Positions 49,396 to 61,783 of a stretch of DNA of 64,000 nt are shown one piece after another (the stretch's first letter is position 1; every line of letters begins with the position of its first letter). This DNA comes from Abelmoschus esculentus. Its lineage: Eukaryota > Streptophyta > Magnoliopsida > Malvales > Malvaceae. The stretch spans positions 7,695,501 to 7,759,500 of the forward strand of contig JAUCBN010000023.1 in assembly GCA_035048815.1 (NCBI GenBank). The letters are read 5' to 3'. The notes below the pieces were generated by a model. That model worked only from the letters and a program-made list of their open reading frames with translations. It did not search any database and had not been told where the DNA came from. A program made the position numbers and the translations under genes.

Positions 49396-49745
49396 AATAT
49401 TAAATTTATTCAATTATTTCATATTAAAATATAATTTATAATTTTTTAACTAGAAAACTTAATATTAAATGATCTTAATATATTTTATCTTAATTTTAAA
49501 TTTTATTAGATTATAATTTCAAATTTGAGTCAAAATTTAATATTTCTAAAAAATTCCAATGTTTTAAATCCAACTCAAACATACTAATGCACAATGGGCC
49601 TATAGGATTGGTATTGGGCAGTCAGTCCCTGGTGTTAATGGTTTTAAATTGCCTTGACGAAACGCTGCGTTTTGATGCTTCATACAATTCCTAGACTAGT
49701 GAAGGAGCAAGAGAAAGAGACTCGAACCATCGTGGCGGCGGTCTA

Positions 49746-52081
49746 ATGGAGGAGAAACCTCAACCGGTCGTCGTACAGTACTGTCAAGCCTGCAGTTTGC
49801 CCCCAGAATACTGCGAATTCGGACCGGAATTCGAGAAATGCAAGCCTTGGTTGATCCAGAACGCACCGGAGCTTTACCCGGATCTACTCAAAGGTAAACG
49901 CCCTTGAACCACCGCCGTGGAGTTGAAACATGAAATGTTAAACCGATCATTTTATATACAGAAGCGAATGCTAATGAAGCTGATAAAGTTGCTGACCAAT
50001 TACAATCCACTGGCATCTCGTCAGCTGATTCTGGTAAATTTGATTTGTAATTCTATTTTGCATAAGTTTTGGTTTTGAATGTGTCTAGTTTCTCGTTGAT
50101 TAAACGCGTTTTTTGCATGTCTCATTCAATAATTCTTTGAAAAGAAGAAATGAAACAGTAGTTGATTAATTTTGCAATAGGATTTTACCTTCTTTTTTTG
50201 TGATTTTGCTTAAATTTGCAGTAGGATGTCATTCTTCACTCCTCTTTTCCTTGGTTGCAGGTGGTAGTTCAGAAGCTAAGCAAGAGGAAGTTAAGCGTCG
50301 TCCTGGTGGGAAAATTAAAAAGAAGGTACCATCAATAACTTTCCATTCATAAAAAGAACAATACTCACATTAAATGGATTTTATAACATTCAGTGGATAT
50401 ATCAAATTAGTTTAATAGAATTTAGAATTTGAGGGGTTGTTTTTTCTTGTGTAGGAGAAGAAAGAAGTTATCATTGAAAAGGTTGTGCGCAACAAGCGCA
50501 AATGTATAACCACTGTAAAAGGCCTGGAACTTTTTGGTGAGACACATTGCTAGTTCTTACTTTCTTAAAGTGTAATTTGATGTCAATGTTCCCATCTCAT
50601 CATTGTGCTTAACTTGGTTCAGGTGTAAAATTAAGCGATGCTTCAAAGAAACTTGGAAAGAAGTTTGCTACTGGAGCCTCTGTTGTAAAGGTGCAATTCT
50701 TTGCTGAAAAGTGTTATTTAACTCTTTCTTTGATGCAATATCTCATCATTTCATTCCCTATTTTCCAACCGATTGATTTCAGGGGCCAACTGACAAGGAA
50801 CAGATTGATGTTCAAGGAGACATATCGTATGACATTGTGGAATTCATTACAGAAACTTGGACTGATGTAACATTACTATGCTTCTCTTTCCTTTTTAATG
50901 TGCTATCTAAGTTGCATCTATCTCCATTTCTTTCTTTTAGTTCAATGGTGATCTTCGTATAGGCAGACTACTCTTATAAGTTATACTAAGTAGTTCAGCC
51001 AAACTAGAATAAGCATGCATCCTGCCTTATAGATCAAGATATATAAATGAAAACAGTCTTATCTTGATTTATACCAAATGACATTTGTATCCTATAATGC
51101 AGGCTATCCCTCCTTATGTCAGAACTCTGAGCCAAAATTATCTAGTATTGCATGTACATTGGTTAATATAAACTATACGATTAGAGAACCTTTACTTTCT
51201 TTTCCATGTTCTTGCAAAGTAAACATGCCTCCAAGTGGGAAAACTATAGAAAAATGGTGCTGAAACTTTGCCTTAATTAACGTGCCATGCTTTTGTTCAC
51301 ATTGCTTATCTATATTTTTTTATATGTGTACCTTCTACATGTAAACTTGCTGACACCCGTATCACTGTTGAATTCTCCTAGATTTTATTTGTATAAAGTC
51401 ATTATGACCTGTGAAATAAATAAAATAAAGTTTACTTATTTTGTTATTATATGTGTTTTTTTCTTCTTTTTAAAAGACCTAAAAGCATAGAAAGAGGAAA
51501 ACAGTGTTTTGAAGTCATCGGAAACTTTGGATACAACGACTTATTGAGTGATGGTAGAACCTATTTTGGAACTAAAGGCATAATTTTTTCACACCGTTAT
51601 ACCTAATTTGGAATTTGTGCTAAGATAAAAAAATTATTGTAAATGTTTTTCAGTTTGCCATGGCATAATAAAAATTGTTCTCTGAATATTTTCTTTAAAG
51701 AAGCAATTAGAAATTCATTTATTAGTTTTCCTTTCTTCTTTTGTGGATCGGCGATCAGAACTAACATTTGAAAACTTAAACGAGTTGTTGAGACTTGAGT
51801 GTCATGGGCTGATTGCTTGGTAGTAGCAGAAGAAAAGTTTTCCTTTCTTTCTTGATCAACTTTGCAAGAAAGACGGGGATGGTTTTCGTTTTTTTATATT
51901 TTTATATTTTCGTTGTCTTTTCAGGATAGGGTTATCTACATGCATATAATTTTCTTCTACAAGATTATTGTACAGTAATGAAATTATGTTAATTAACCAA
52001 CTTTCCTTTCCCCCTCTTTCTTAGGTTCTGGAAACTTCAATTTTCTTTATTGAGGATGGAAAAAAGGTTCCAGCTGCTTGA
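49746..52081 (+). CDS. DENR: DENR / TMA22 translation re-initiation factor
   Basis: Partner of MCT-1 in recycling of 40S subunits and re-initiation after upstream ORFs, in the cytoplasm. Seven exons: 49746-49893, 49962-50033, 50261-50325, 50455-50536, 50623-50690, 50783-50866 and 52025-52081. All phases close, giving 191 aa, the usual family size. The N-terminus has the zinc-type Cys motif YCQACSLPPEYCEFGPEFEK (C13, C16, C23) and CKPWL. A Lys-rich linker follows (GGKIKKKEKKEVIIEKVVRN), then the SUI1/eIF1-like domain from about residue 100 (KRKCITTVKGLELFGVKLSD, KKLGKKFATGASVVKG, IDVQGDISYDIVEFI) and the closing block DVLETSIFFIEDGKKVPAA. Intron 6 is 1,158 bp, far longer than the others, and the last exon has only 57 nt. 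The first ATG (TCTAATGGAGG) is the obvious start. Identity is very sure. Confidence 0.95.
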
Positions 52082-55000
52082 CTTTGAAAGGAAAGCTGTC
52101 ATGGGACTCTATAAGATGTACAATCCCATCAAATTTCAAAGTGCTTTTCTAAATTTAACAGCCAGTATGATCTTTTTCTTCTCTTTAAGAGCCGCATTCT
52201 ACTCTTTTGGTGAAATAGTATAATTTTGCAGTTGATGAACATTTATGTGCATTTAATCAACAGACGCAGTATATATAGTGGCAACTATAAATGGTGTAAC
52301 ACTATTTCCTTTCCAAGATACTATTTTAATTTGTCCTGATGAGCTTGCTTTTCACAGTTTATTAAGCTTTTGCTATTAGGCTTCTATGTTTTACATATGT
52401 TTGTGCCTTGTATGTATCAGTTTCTTTCGTGTATGTAATAGTTTTCTGTATCGGTAAAAAAAAGGTTTCCCTAAACCAAAATGGTTTCTGTGTAGTTTCC
52501 TCCCATTCTGTCATTAACCTTATAAAGTTAAATGTAATCAAGCCTTGGCACTGTTCCCGACTGTACCACAGCTCAGTTGGCAGCGATGCTATTGCAGGCT
52601 CCTGGAGGTTGCGGGTTTGAGTAGACTTAGGTGTGTAATGTCCTTCTCGTTAGTATAACTAGTTAGGAGCTTTGGGAGGAGGGAAGAGGGCTGAGAATAG
52701 TTTAGCAAGTATACAAAAAGATTTGTCACTATTTGAAGATTTTGCAGTCAGATTTAGGTTTGCTTGTTGCAAAGATGTTCCTATATGAACTATGATAACT
52801 TAGCTTGTTTGATATGTTATGATTAAAAAGTAGTTACATGCCTGCATCATTCATTAGTTGCTTGAGCCTTGATGGGCTGTATGTATAAGTCAAGGTTTCT
52901 TAGCATAAGTGGTGGACTATCAAGTGGAGATGGTATTGACCTGGATGGTCATTTTGTTTGTATGGATAGGATGGCTTGATGGTGCTTTGGTTTGGATGTT
53001 TTGATGCTACTATCAATTTGTTTGATTGCAATGGGGGTGGTATTATTTTAAAATTGAAATTCAAGTCCCTAAAAAGGATGTAGTTCTTCGGTTTTTTCTT
53101 TCACTTTTTGGGAAAATGTCTGAAATGGTAAGTCTTATAAAAATTCATCTTTTTGAAAAGATTTGGACTCATCACCGACTACTTGAGTAGGTTGAAGATT
53201 GTAAAATCAGAAATTCATTCGAAAGAGTTCGAAAATTGGTTACATGTGCCATGTGGGGGAGGGGAAGGATGTGTTTTCACATTTTTACTACATTTTTTAT
53301 AAGAATTTGGTTAGTTATCCTATTCTTATGATTTTGGTAGAAGTTAAAATTATCTCGTAAGAGTGTAGATTATAACATAATTTACTGGTTAAAATGATTT
53401 TAGATTTGGTGATATAGTGTAAGAATATGTTATATATATATATATTTTATTATTCATGTAATAATTTAAGTAGAAGAACTTGATACCAGTCAATATCATT
53501 GTAGTCTTAGGAATGTATATTTTTATTAAAGTTGGGTTGATACGGTTTTAGGTTTAGGATAAAAATATTCGATCCAACGTGACTTAAAATTAATTATATA
53601 CTTTTTTCTATATTTTTAAAGATGTTTAGAATGCAGTTCTTTAATATTTTTTATAATTAGACACTTAAAATAATTTTTTTATTTATATTTTATTCTTTAA
53701 AATTATTAATTTTAGAACTAAGTTCTAATATTAATTTTTTATAGGCTTAACTCATAAATAAATGCATAAACTATACACTTTTTATGAAATAGGAGCTTAA
53801 TATTTTTCAGTTAAAATAAGTGCATAAATTATATATTTTTTTGAAATAGGTGCTTAATATTTTTTACTCAAATAGATACTTAAAGTTTCATTCCGTTAAT
53901 ATTTTAAGGTAACATTATTAAAAAAAATTATTTAATTTATAAATAGTTGCTCAAACTATATATTTTCCTGATGCATAATATTTTTAATTAAAAATAAAAA
54001 TAACTAATTAAAAAATTGAATAAAAATAATTTAATATCCATTAATTTGAAATAATAATTAAAAATATTTAAACATTATTTAATTATTGTATTACTATACC
54101 CTGTATTTGTTTTCAAAGAAAAAGCATCTAAAAGCATCACCCATTACTTTCATTGAAATAAAAAAAAATGTTTTATCAATTTATAATTAAACTTCAAGAA
54201 ACACGTTTCTGCGTGGAATATGTTTAATTTAGATTTAAGCAGGTACGGGAAAACACAAATAAAAATTATATATCTTGTTTTAATATTAAAAAATTAAATT
54301 TTAAATTTAAATTTTTAAATTCTAAGAAATATATCTTATATTTAATATTTTAAATTATAATTTAAAGCATAATTTTAAATTTTAGTTATTAGTTCAAAAT
54401 AATATAAACATTTTTCATTATTAGGTCAAATTAATGGATCTTAAATTATTTTTATTCAATTTTTAATTAATTATTTTTATTTCAGTAAAAAAACGTTAGG
54501 GATCAAATAAATTATAATTAAAGTAGGGTTTAAATGTCATTAATTTCAACGAAAACCAAATCAAATATTACTGTCTAAAATCTATTTTTATTTAAATTTT
54601 CACTATTTTTCATATTTTTATTAAGAAACGGAATATTTTCTGGAATATTCTGATACTTATGTCCGTTAAGAAACATCACTGCTATTTTAATCATTGGACA
54701 ATGCTGCTCCCAACCCCACTTCTTTCGAACATGGTTAAGTGTACAGTTTTTTTAAAAGAAAATAAGAGGACTTAAATGTTTTTTTTTTAATAACTATTAC
54801 GTGATTTATTTCATGATAATTAATAATTTAGTGATCATTTTATAAAAGAATTAAAGTTTGATGTCTGTTACATAATTTTTTAAAAATTTTGATGATCATT
54901 TTATATTTTTAAAATAATTTGTATAGAATTTTGAATACTCAATCGGTTGGTATAATAAACATTAGATTTTTTAATAAGGTGAAAAGTTTGAATTTTTAAT

Positions 55001-55107
55001 GTTGTGAATAAAATTATTTAGATTAATTGTAAAGGGATTTTATAATATTTACTTTGAATTAATTAATTAATAAATTAGATATCAATTATTAATATAAATG
55101 AATTAAT
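52082..55107. other. DENR 3' UTR and AT-rich intergenic DNA
   Basis: The first part is the probable DENR 3' UTR. A SINE-like piece sits at 52563-52700. From about 53000 to 55100 only AT-rich DNA is seen, including a weakly repeated phrase ('ataaattatatattttt...gaaatagg') around 53750-53960. No gene is supported. Confidence 0.5.
52563..52700 (+). repeat. tRNA-derived SINE-like element downstream of DENR
   Basis: CACAGCTCAGTTGGCAGCG is a good A-box-like stretch and GGTTGCGGGTTTGAGTAG, about 40 bp on, is a B-box-like stretch. The sequence in between does not make a tRNA cloverleaf. The tail is GGGAGGAGGGAAGAGGGCTG. It probably lies in or just past the DENR 3' UTR. Confidence 0.6.
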
Positions 55108-55669
55108 TAGGGGTGAAAAATCGGGTTCAATTAATCATTAACATTTTATTTCAAAATCGATAAGTTCGAGTTATTCAATTCTTGACTCTAAATCGTAATC
55201 ATTCAATTGGTTAATCGTTTATCTGATTAATCGAAAAAATCGGTTCAGTTTGACTCGAGTAACGAGTTTTTTATTTAGTTTATTAAAAATATAAAATTTA
55301 ATAATATGTTAGAAAAATTATATACTTTTAAAAGATGACACTTGATGTTAGTATTTTTTTAATACTAGCAAGTTAAATATTTAAATTTTATAAAATAAAA
55401 TTATAATTTTATTTTTGAGAATAAAAATAAAATAAAACTTATTTTTTAATATAAAATATTAAAATAATATATAATATTATAATATATTATATAACCGATC
55501 GGATCGGTTATCCAATTTATCTCAAAATAATAAACTGTAACTGAATCGATTTCTATATAAAAATAAAATCTGAACCAAAACTGATTTTTTCGGTTCAATT
55601 AACTATTTTTCAATCCAATTTTTTGGATTTCAAAATCAATTTCAATTTTTCGGTTTTTTCATACCCCTA
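55108..55669 (+). mobile_element. hAT-like non-autonomous element beside a MULE MITE
   Basis: Starts TAGGGGTGAAAAATCGGG and ends TTTTTTCATACCCCTA, inverted copies. The flanks GAATTAAT (55100-55107) and TAATTAAT (55670-55677) differ at one of 8 bases. Subterminal TCGGTTCAATT blocks are repeated inside. The MULE-type MITE's own target duplication starts 2 bp further right. Confidence 0.7.
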
Positions 55670-55687
55670 TAATTAATGAATAAATTA

Positions 55688-56376
55688 GGCATAAAAATAA
55701 TTTTAACCCTTAACGTTTATAATTTTATCATTTTGGCCTTTAATCTTTTTTTGGGATAAATTTAGCCCTTAATCTATATTTTTTTGACAAATATCTTATT
55801 TTTTAACTAGTATGATGACTGAACCGTCAAAAATTTAACAATGATGACATGTCATATGCATATGGTAATATATTTTAAATGACATGACATCTAACCTATC
55901 AAATACATATATATTGGAATATAATTTTATTCTAATATAAAATATAAAATAATTATAATTTAAATAAAATATTAAAAAATAATTAATTCTAAAATAAAAG
56001 GCTACTAAATATTCTCAATCATAACTACGATAGAATCAAAATTCTATCTTAAAAAAATTAATTAATTTCGAAATATGTTCATATAATTAATTATTTTTAA
56101 TATTTTATTTAAATTATAATTATTTTATATTTTATATTAGAATAAAATTATATTTTATCTATATGTATTTGATAGGTTAGATGTCATGTCATTTAAAATA
56201 TATTATCATATGCATATGACATGTCATCATTGTTAAATTTTTAACGATTCAGTCATCATACTAGTTAAAAATAAGATGTTTGTCAAAAATATATAGGTTA
56301 AAGGTTAAATTTATCAAAAAAATGAAAATCAAAATAATAAAATATAAATGTTAAGGGTTAAAATTATGTTTATACC
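55688..56376. mobile_element. MULE-type MITE with perfect 9-bp target duplication (copy 2)
   Basis: Left GGCATAAAAATAATTTTAAC and right GTTAAAATTATGTTTATACC are inverted. Pairing continues for a few hundred bases, so the whole 689 bp is a large imperfect hairpin. The flanks are AATAAATTA at 55679-55687 and 56377-56385, a perfect 9-bp duplication. Shares ends and interior with 34787 and 57118. No coding capacity. Confidence 0.88.
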
Positions 56377-57117
56377 AATAAATTAAAATAAAAGAAGTCA
56401 TGACGTTGCAGTTGCAGTTGCAGTCCTCCTTCTACCGTAAGTCTATCATACGTTTCCTTTCCTACTAAGCCAAGCCAAGGCCAATTGAAACTGAAATTGT
56501 CGTGCAATTGCATTAAGAAACACGTCTTTTTGGTACACTGGACTTTCTGCTCCTCCTGCATGCATCACCCAAAATACCATCAGATATTGACACCACGCAT
56601 CTGCTTCCGTAAGAAACATACCTTCAACGCTAGAAACAATGACGAATCTAAAAAAATATTTGAAGATAGATATATATAAATTTTTAAAATTTTAGGATGA
56701 ATACAACTCATAAATATTTAGAATTTTTAAAAATTAATTTATAAAATTTTAAAAATTAAAAACAAATATATAAATTTTAAAAAATTTAGTGTGCGTCCAG
56801 ACTCATCCTATTCATAAGTGCATCCACCACTTGAAATATGCATATTGCATACCTAATATTAGGGAGACAAAATAACTCTAATTCAACGAGTTTTGATCTA
56901 ATTTAAATTTATTTATTTTTCTTAAAAAGATGGGTTTTAAAGTAAAATAAATTGTTTTTAAACGAATTTGGTGACGGTGGATATAATAGTATATCATCGG
57001 TTTCTAAATTGAATCGATAATGATAAGTTTATAATGTGAAAAAAATAATGATCAAAATAAAAGAATAATAAGTTTGATGGTTACTAGGGTAATTATCCCT
57101 TTTTAATGTAAAATCAA

Positions 57118-57688
57118 GGCATAAAGATAATTTTAACCGTTAATGTTTATGATTTTTATCATTTTGGCTCTTGTTCTTTTTTAGGATAAATTTAGCCCTT
57201 AACCTATATTTTTTTTTGATAAATATCTCATTTTTTAACTCGCATAATGATTAGATAATTAAAAAATTAAGGATAATGATATATTATATATATGTAAAAT
57301 GATATTTAAGATTTGAAAATGCTTGGTAACCTTTTATTTTAGATTTAATTATTTTTTAATATTTTATTTAAATTTTAATTGTTTTATATTTTATGTTAGA
57401 ATAAAATTATATTTTACATGTATATATTTGTCATTATCATAAAAATTTAACGATAATGACATGCTATATATGTAGAATGAAGCTAGATGTCATATTATTT
57501 AAAATATATTATCACATATATATGACATATCAATATCGTTAAATTTTTAACGGTCTAATTATTATGTTAGTTAAAAAATAAGTTATTTGTCAAAAAGACA
57601 TAGCTTAAGGGTTAAATTTATCTCAAAAAAGAATGAGGGTCAAATGATAAAAATTATAGACGTTAAGGGTTAAAATTATCTTTATGCC
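57118..57688. mobile_element. MULE-type MITE with perfect 9-bp target duplication (copy 3)
   Basis: The terminal repeats are perfect over at least 20 bp: GGCATAAAGATAATTTTAAC and its exact reverse complement. The flanks are TAAAATCAA at 57109-57117 and 57689-57697. It is 571 bp long and non-coding. It is the best-preserved copy of the family and so probably the youngest. Confidence 0.9.
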
Positions 57689-57705
57689 TAAAATCAACTA
57701 TTAAT

Positions 57706-57999
57706 AGGGATGGAAACGGGTCAGGTCAGGTCAGGTCAGGTTTTTAGCCGCCCCGCTCTGATATTATAAAAATCATAACCCGATCTCGATAATTTAATAA
57801 AAAACCTGAATAAATTCAACCCGATCCGAAAAATTAATAAAAATATTAAATATTATATATAAATAAAAAATATATAAATATATCAGATCAAATCGAGAAT
57901 TTTTCACTCCAAAACTGACCCTGACCCTCATCCGACCCTAATTTTTTAAATAAAAAATCTCATCCTATTGAATCGAATCAGTTCGAATTGTCATCCCTA
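57706..57999 (+). mobile_element. Short hAT-like element with TCAGG repeat
   Basis: Starts AGGGATGGAAACGGG and ends ATTGTCATCCCTA, roughly inverted. The flanks CTATTAAT (57698-57705) and ATATTAAT (58000-58007) match at 7 of 8 bases. Inside the left end, GGTCA is repeated four times. Its left flanking duplication touches the right flank of the MULE MITE. Confidence 0.65.
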
Positions 58000-59020
58000 A
58001 TATTAATGAAATATATGCCTGCTGATTGCCTAGTACGTGATATTTAATTCAAGGTGGTCTTACATCATAATAAAGAGAAAAAAAGGAAATAATTGGACTA
58101 CACTATTTCCCTAGTTGCACACCTAAGGTATGCCATATAAGCACATCAGAAGAAGTATTTAGATATTAGATATTATCAAAGTTATTTAATAATTTAATTA
58201 ATGAAAGAAACACTAGAAAATATTTAATTTATGAAAAAGTCAAAATTATAATATATTTTAAAGATTAAAAATACAATTTATGTTATTTTAACTTAAAATT
58301 TAAAGACACGTTATTTTTATATAACGAGGAAGCTAAACGAAGGTGAAGAAAAACATCTGCATCTATCATTAATATTTCTTTTATATTTATACTTTTATTT
58401 ATTTTTAAAAATTAATTTATTTATAAATTTATTTTTATTTTTAAATATTTATATTTTATTCTTCTAACCTTAAATTTTAATTTCGTACTTATCTGATAAA
58501 TCTCGCGTAAGTACCATCTCTATCAAAAATCCAATAACAATATATATTTTTTAATTTTATTTCATTTATGATCCTAAAAACCTCAAAATACATTGTATAA
58601 AGAGGGGCAGACGATTTACATCCCGAACTTACGAGTGGAGTTAGACTTTACTTAATTTATCTCATTAATATCGCGAGTCAAGTTTAAATTCGAATTAAAT
58701 CAACTTGAATCAAATGTTTATTAAATTTTGACCAAATTTCAAAAATCCAACATGAAAATATCAAAATCCTCACTTTCACTTAAGAGTTTTCTTAGAGCCT
58801 CTGATAATAACTTCTGAAATTTGTTCAAAGAAGATTATTGGTGTAAGCTTATTTTATAAACCAATGGTCTTCCTGTTCAGATGGGTGAAGAAGAGGCAAA
58901 AACTCCCTGGATCCAGTCACACCAGTAACTTAATACACCCTTGAACACAGACGATCAAGAAACATTTCTGAGAGAAGAAATGGCGCCCAAAAATCTGTTA
59001 CAAGTGAAGAAGAATCTGCT

Positions 59021-59030
59021 TTATATATAT
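59021..59030 (+). promoter_or_regulatory. TATA box deciding the start of the yippee-like gene
   Basis: TTATATATAT lies about 100 bp upstream of the ATG at 59127. It also lies inside the longer in-frame extension from an ATG at 58980, which argues that the extension is not translated. Confidence 0.5.
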
Positions 59031-59126
59031 GTACATCATTCCCCTTTCTCCCTCCAAGAAGCGTCATCAGAGAAACTAAAGAAAGCAGACGTTGGTTCTT
59101 GGAGTCAGCTGAACCCTTCTTCTCAA

Positions 59127-59887
59127 ATGTCTTCTTCCTCCGTTTCCAATATGCCTCCAAACAGAGTTCGATTCCCAAGGAATTGGACTCGTCGCTACTA
59201 CTCATGCTCGTGTTGCAGCAACCACATCCTCGATGTCCCAGGGCCTAATTTCTTTGACGATGACGACTCAGTTTTCCGCGTATGTCTCTCAAATCTCCCT
59301 CTCTTTGTATGCCATATGACTCTTTTACAACGCCAACTTCAGTTCTTGAGACTTATCTGCATGTTGTCTTGCAAGAACTTAAAGAACCTGTTGAAACTTT
59401 GTTTTCCTTTTTCCAGACACGATTGTTGGTGCATTGCAACACCGATCAAATGTAAGGCCTGTCTCATTTCGTTACACTACTTGATTCCTATCGTCATCTG
59501 ATCTCCCTGCTTCCCTTCCTGTATCTAGGGTGAATGTGCGGTTTGGTACGCCACGGAACAGTAGGAATTACGAGGGTATTCGGTTGATGAGAGTGCACTG
59601 CAATCAATGCGACCAATGGATTGGGGAGAGATTTGTAAGTTTCTTCCAACGCAGAACACCTACATGATATGAGATGGGATACTGATGACTGTGTTTCAGG
59701 TAAGGGGTCTGGCACGCGATGAACGGGTTGGACTGTTAAGGTAAGCTTTCTATTTCCCTCTTCTAATACGGATGATTGCATCAGGGTGAACGAAAATGTG
59801 GATTGCAGGAGCCGTTTGCTGTATTGGGATGGAATTTATACGGTTTACGCCGACAGTTTTAGGATAGCCGATGTAGAAAACGACTGA
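59127..59887 (+). CDS. Small yippee-like zinc-binding protein
   Basis: Five exons: 59127-59279, 59417-59451, 59529-59634, 59700-59740 and 59809-59887. Phases close, giving 137 aa. The start MSSSSVSNMPPNRVRFPRNW was chosen because a TATA-like box sits 100 bp upstream; an in-frame ATG at 58980 would add 49 residues. Two zinc-knuckle pairs are visible, CSCC in RRYYSCSCCSNHILDV and CNQC in MRVHCNQCDQWIGERF, separated by about 56 residues. In the yippee family the pattern is CxxC-x52-CxxC, and the strand-rich stretch between (VNVRFGTPRN, EGIRLMRV) and the size also fit that Mis18/yippee/cereblon-type fold. The end, YWDGIYTVYADSFRIADVEN, is unlike canonical yippee. It is therefore a yippee-related protein of unknown role or a separate plant family with the same fold. 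Confidence 0.7.
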
Positions 59888-61783
59888 ATCCACACCCCCT
59901 GTGCCTGTGCCTGTGCTGCTGCTCCATTTCTGCCTTTCTTTGTTCATTTTGTGTTTAGATAATCACCACATTAAACACTTTGTCTGTTGGTTTGTGTTGT
60001 TAGCATTGCATCAGACTTTACAGCCAAACCCAACAATCTTTGATTCCTATAAATGAAGACTTGTTTCACCACTTTGCAGTTTAGTCACCACTTGGGTATC
60101 AAATCGCCCTCTTTATTTTTATTTTCTACTTAAAATTCAAAATATATAAAATATTAATTTAATAAAAAATATTTCTCCAAAACAACCCCCTATATTTTAA
60201 TTTAACACATTGTTATGTTAAGTTTCTTAAATGATATCTTATATAAATTATGGATTTTTATAATATTTAATTTAAATTAATTGATTAATATATGGAATAT
60301 AAATAATATATTATATTTAATTTAAATAGCTTTTTATCATTAATTTTATGGTAGTTTCCTTCTAAATAATATATATTTTTAAAGAAGGTAATTAATTAAA
60401 AACAACCATTTCCAATAATCAAATGATATTGAAAGTATCAAAATTTCCCATAAATATACACGTCAACTCATTAATGACGTCTTTTAACGGTGTTAGTGAT
60501 TTAAGATAAAATTACATTACATGTCATTATATAACGAGTAAATTTATAATTATATTATTGTTTTTTTAAAAAATTAAAATATTTTATTTATATATGAGTT
60601 AATCATATAAATTTTAAATTAATAATCATTTGTTGAATATTATAATTTCATTTTCAAATTATAAATTTTTTAATTGGCCTATAAATTTTTAAATGTTATA
60701 TTTTCATTATCAATATATCAATTTATATTAATTATATCATGTATTAATAAAAATGTTATAAAATTGTTAATTATCATATAAATAAAAATATATATTTTAG
60801 AATAATATGATACAATATACACAATAAATTAAGGACGATATTGAAAAAAAACAAAATTTTAAAGATTAATTTAAAATAATAATTATAATTTAAAGATAAA
60901 ATTAAAATATTAAAAATTGGGAAAATAGAAACTATAACTAAAAAATAAAACTGAAATATTTAAAAATTAAGAAATTTATTCAAAATAAATATTATAATTT
61001 TAAAATGTATGATATAATTAAATCTAAATTAATTAATAATAATCGAATAATTTTATTATCGTTAATTGCGTAATGAAAAAAATTTTACGTAAGAAAAATT
61101 AAAATAACCTAAAATAAGACAAAATCAAAATTATTATAAATATTATATTTTTACAATGTTTAATAATTTTGGTATTATCTTAAATTTTTAAAATAATTTA
61201 AATTTTTTAAAAGTATACCTAACGAATTTTTATAAAAATATAAAATTAAAAATTAATACCAAAATTTTAGAATTTTTATAATATAATCTTATTTTAACCC
61301 CACCTTAAAAAACCGTGTAACGGAGGTTGATATATTTCGAGTCGACCCACGCAGAAGGAAGCTAATTCCCCATGTTCCAGCCCTACGTTGGAACGTCCCC
61401 GTCGTGAAAACGCACAGAAATCTAAGGAGAAAACTTCTGGAAGCCCCTAAGGCGGCCAATTTTGGCAATTTTTCGCCCCAACCTCCCTCTCCCACCGCAC
61501 CGCTTTACGTCATTCGTATTTTTCTTTGCGTTTTATATTACAAAACTTTATTGACTCCAAAAACCGTTTCAACTTTCCACTCATTCATCGCCACTTTGCA
61601 AGATTTCTCGTCTATTCGCTTTCGCATTTTTTTTTTTGAATTTTTTGGTAATTTTGTTTGCATGAATGAATTACTTATTTACGATTATGGTTTTGGTTTT
61701 ATTCTGATTCGTTAAACCTTTATTCCTTCTAGATTTCTCTGTCTGTTTCTGGCTTTGGTTAGAAACTTTTTTCTCTCTTTGGA
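59888..61783. other. Intergenic DNA and DGAT1 leader
   Basis: About 59888-60100 is the probable 3' UTR of the yippee-like gene. The next 1.1 kb is very AT-rich with no feature seen. From about 61300 the G+C content rises, and 61600-61783 is the probable DGAT1 5' UTR, with a CT-rich tract before the ATG. Confidence 0.5.

Noticed and set aside
58980..59126. 49-residue N-terminal extension of the yippee-like protein
   Set aside because: It contains the TATA-like box, is basic and lacks conservation features; the ATG at 59127 gives a family-sized protein.
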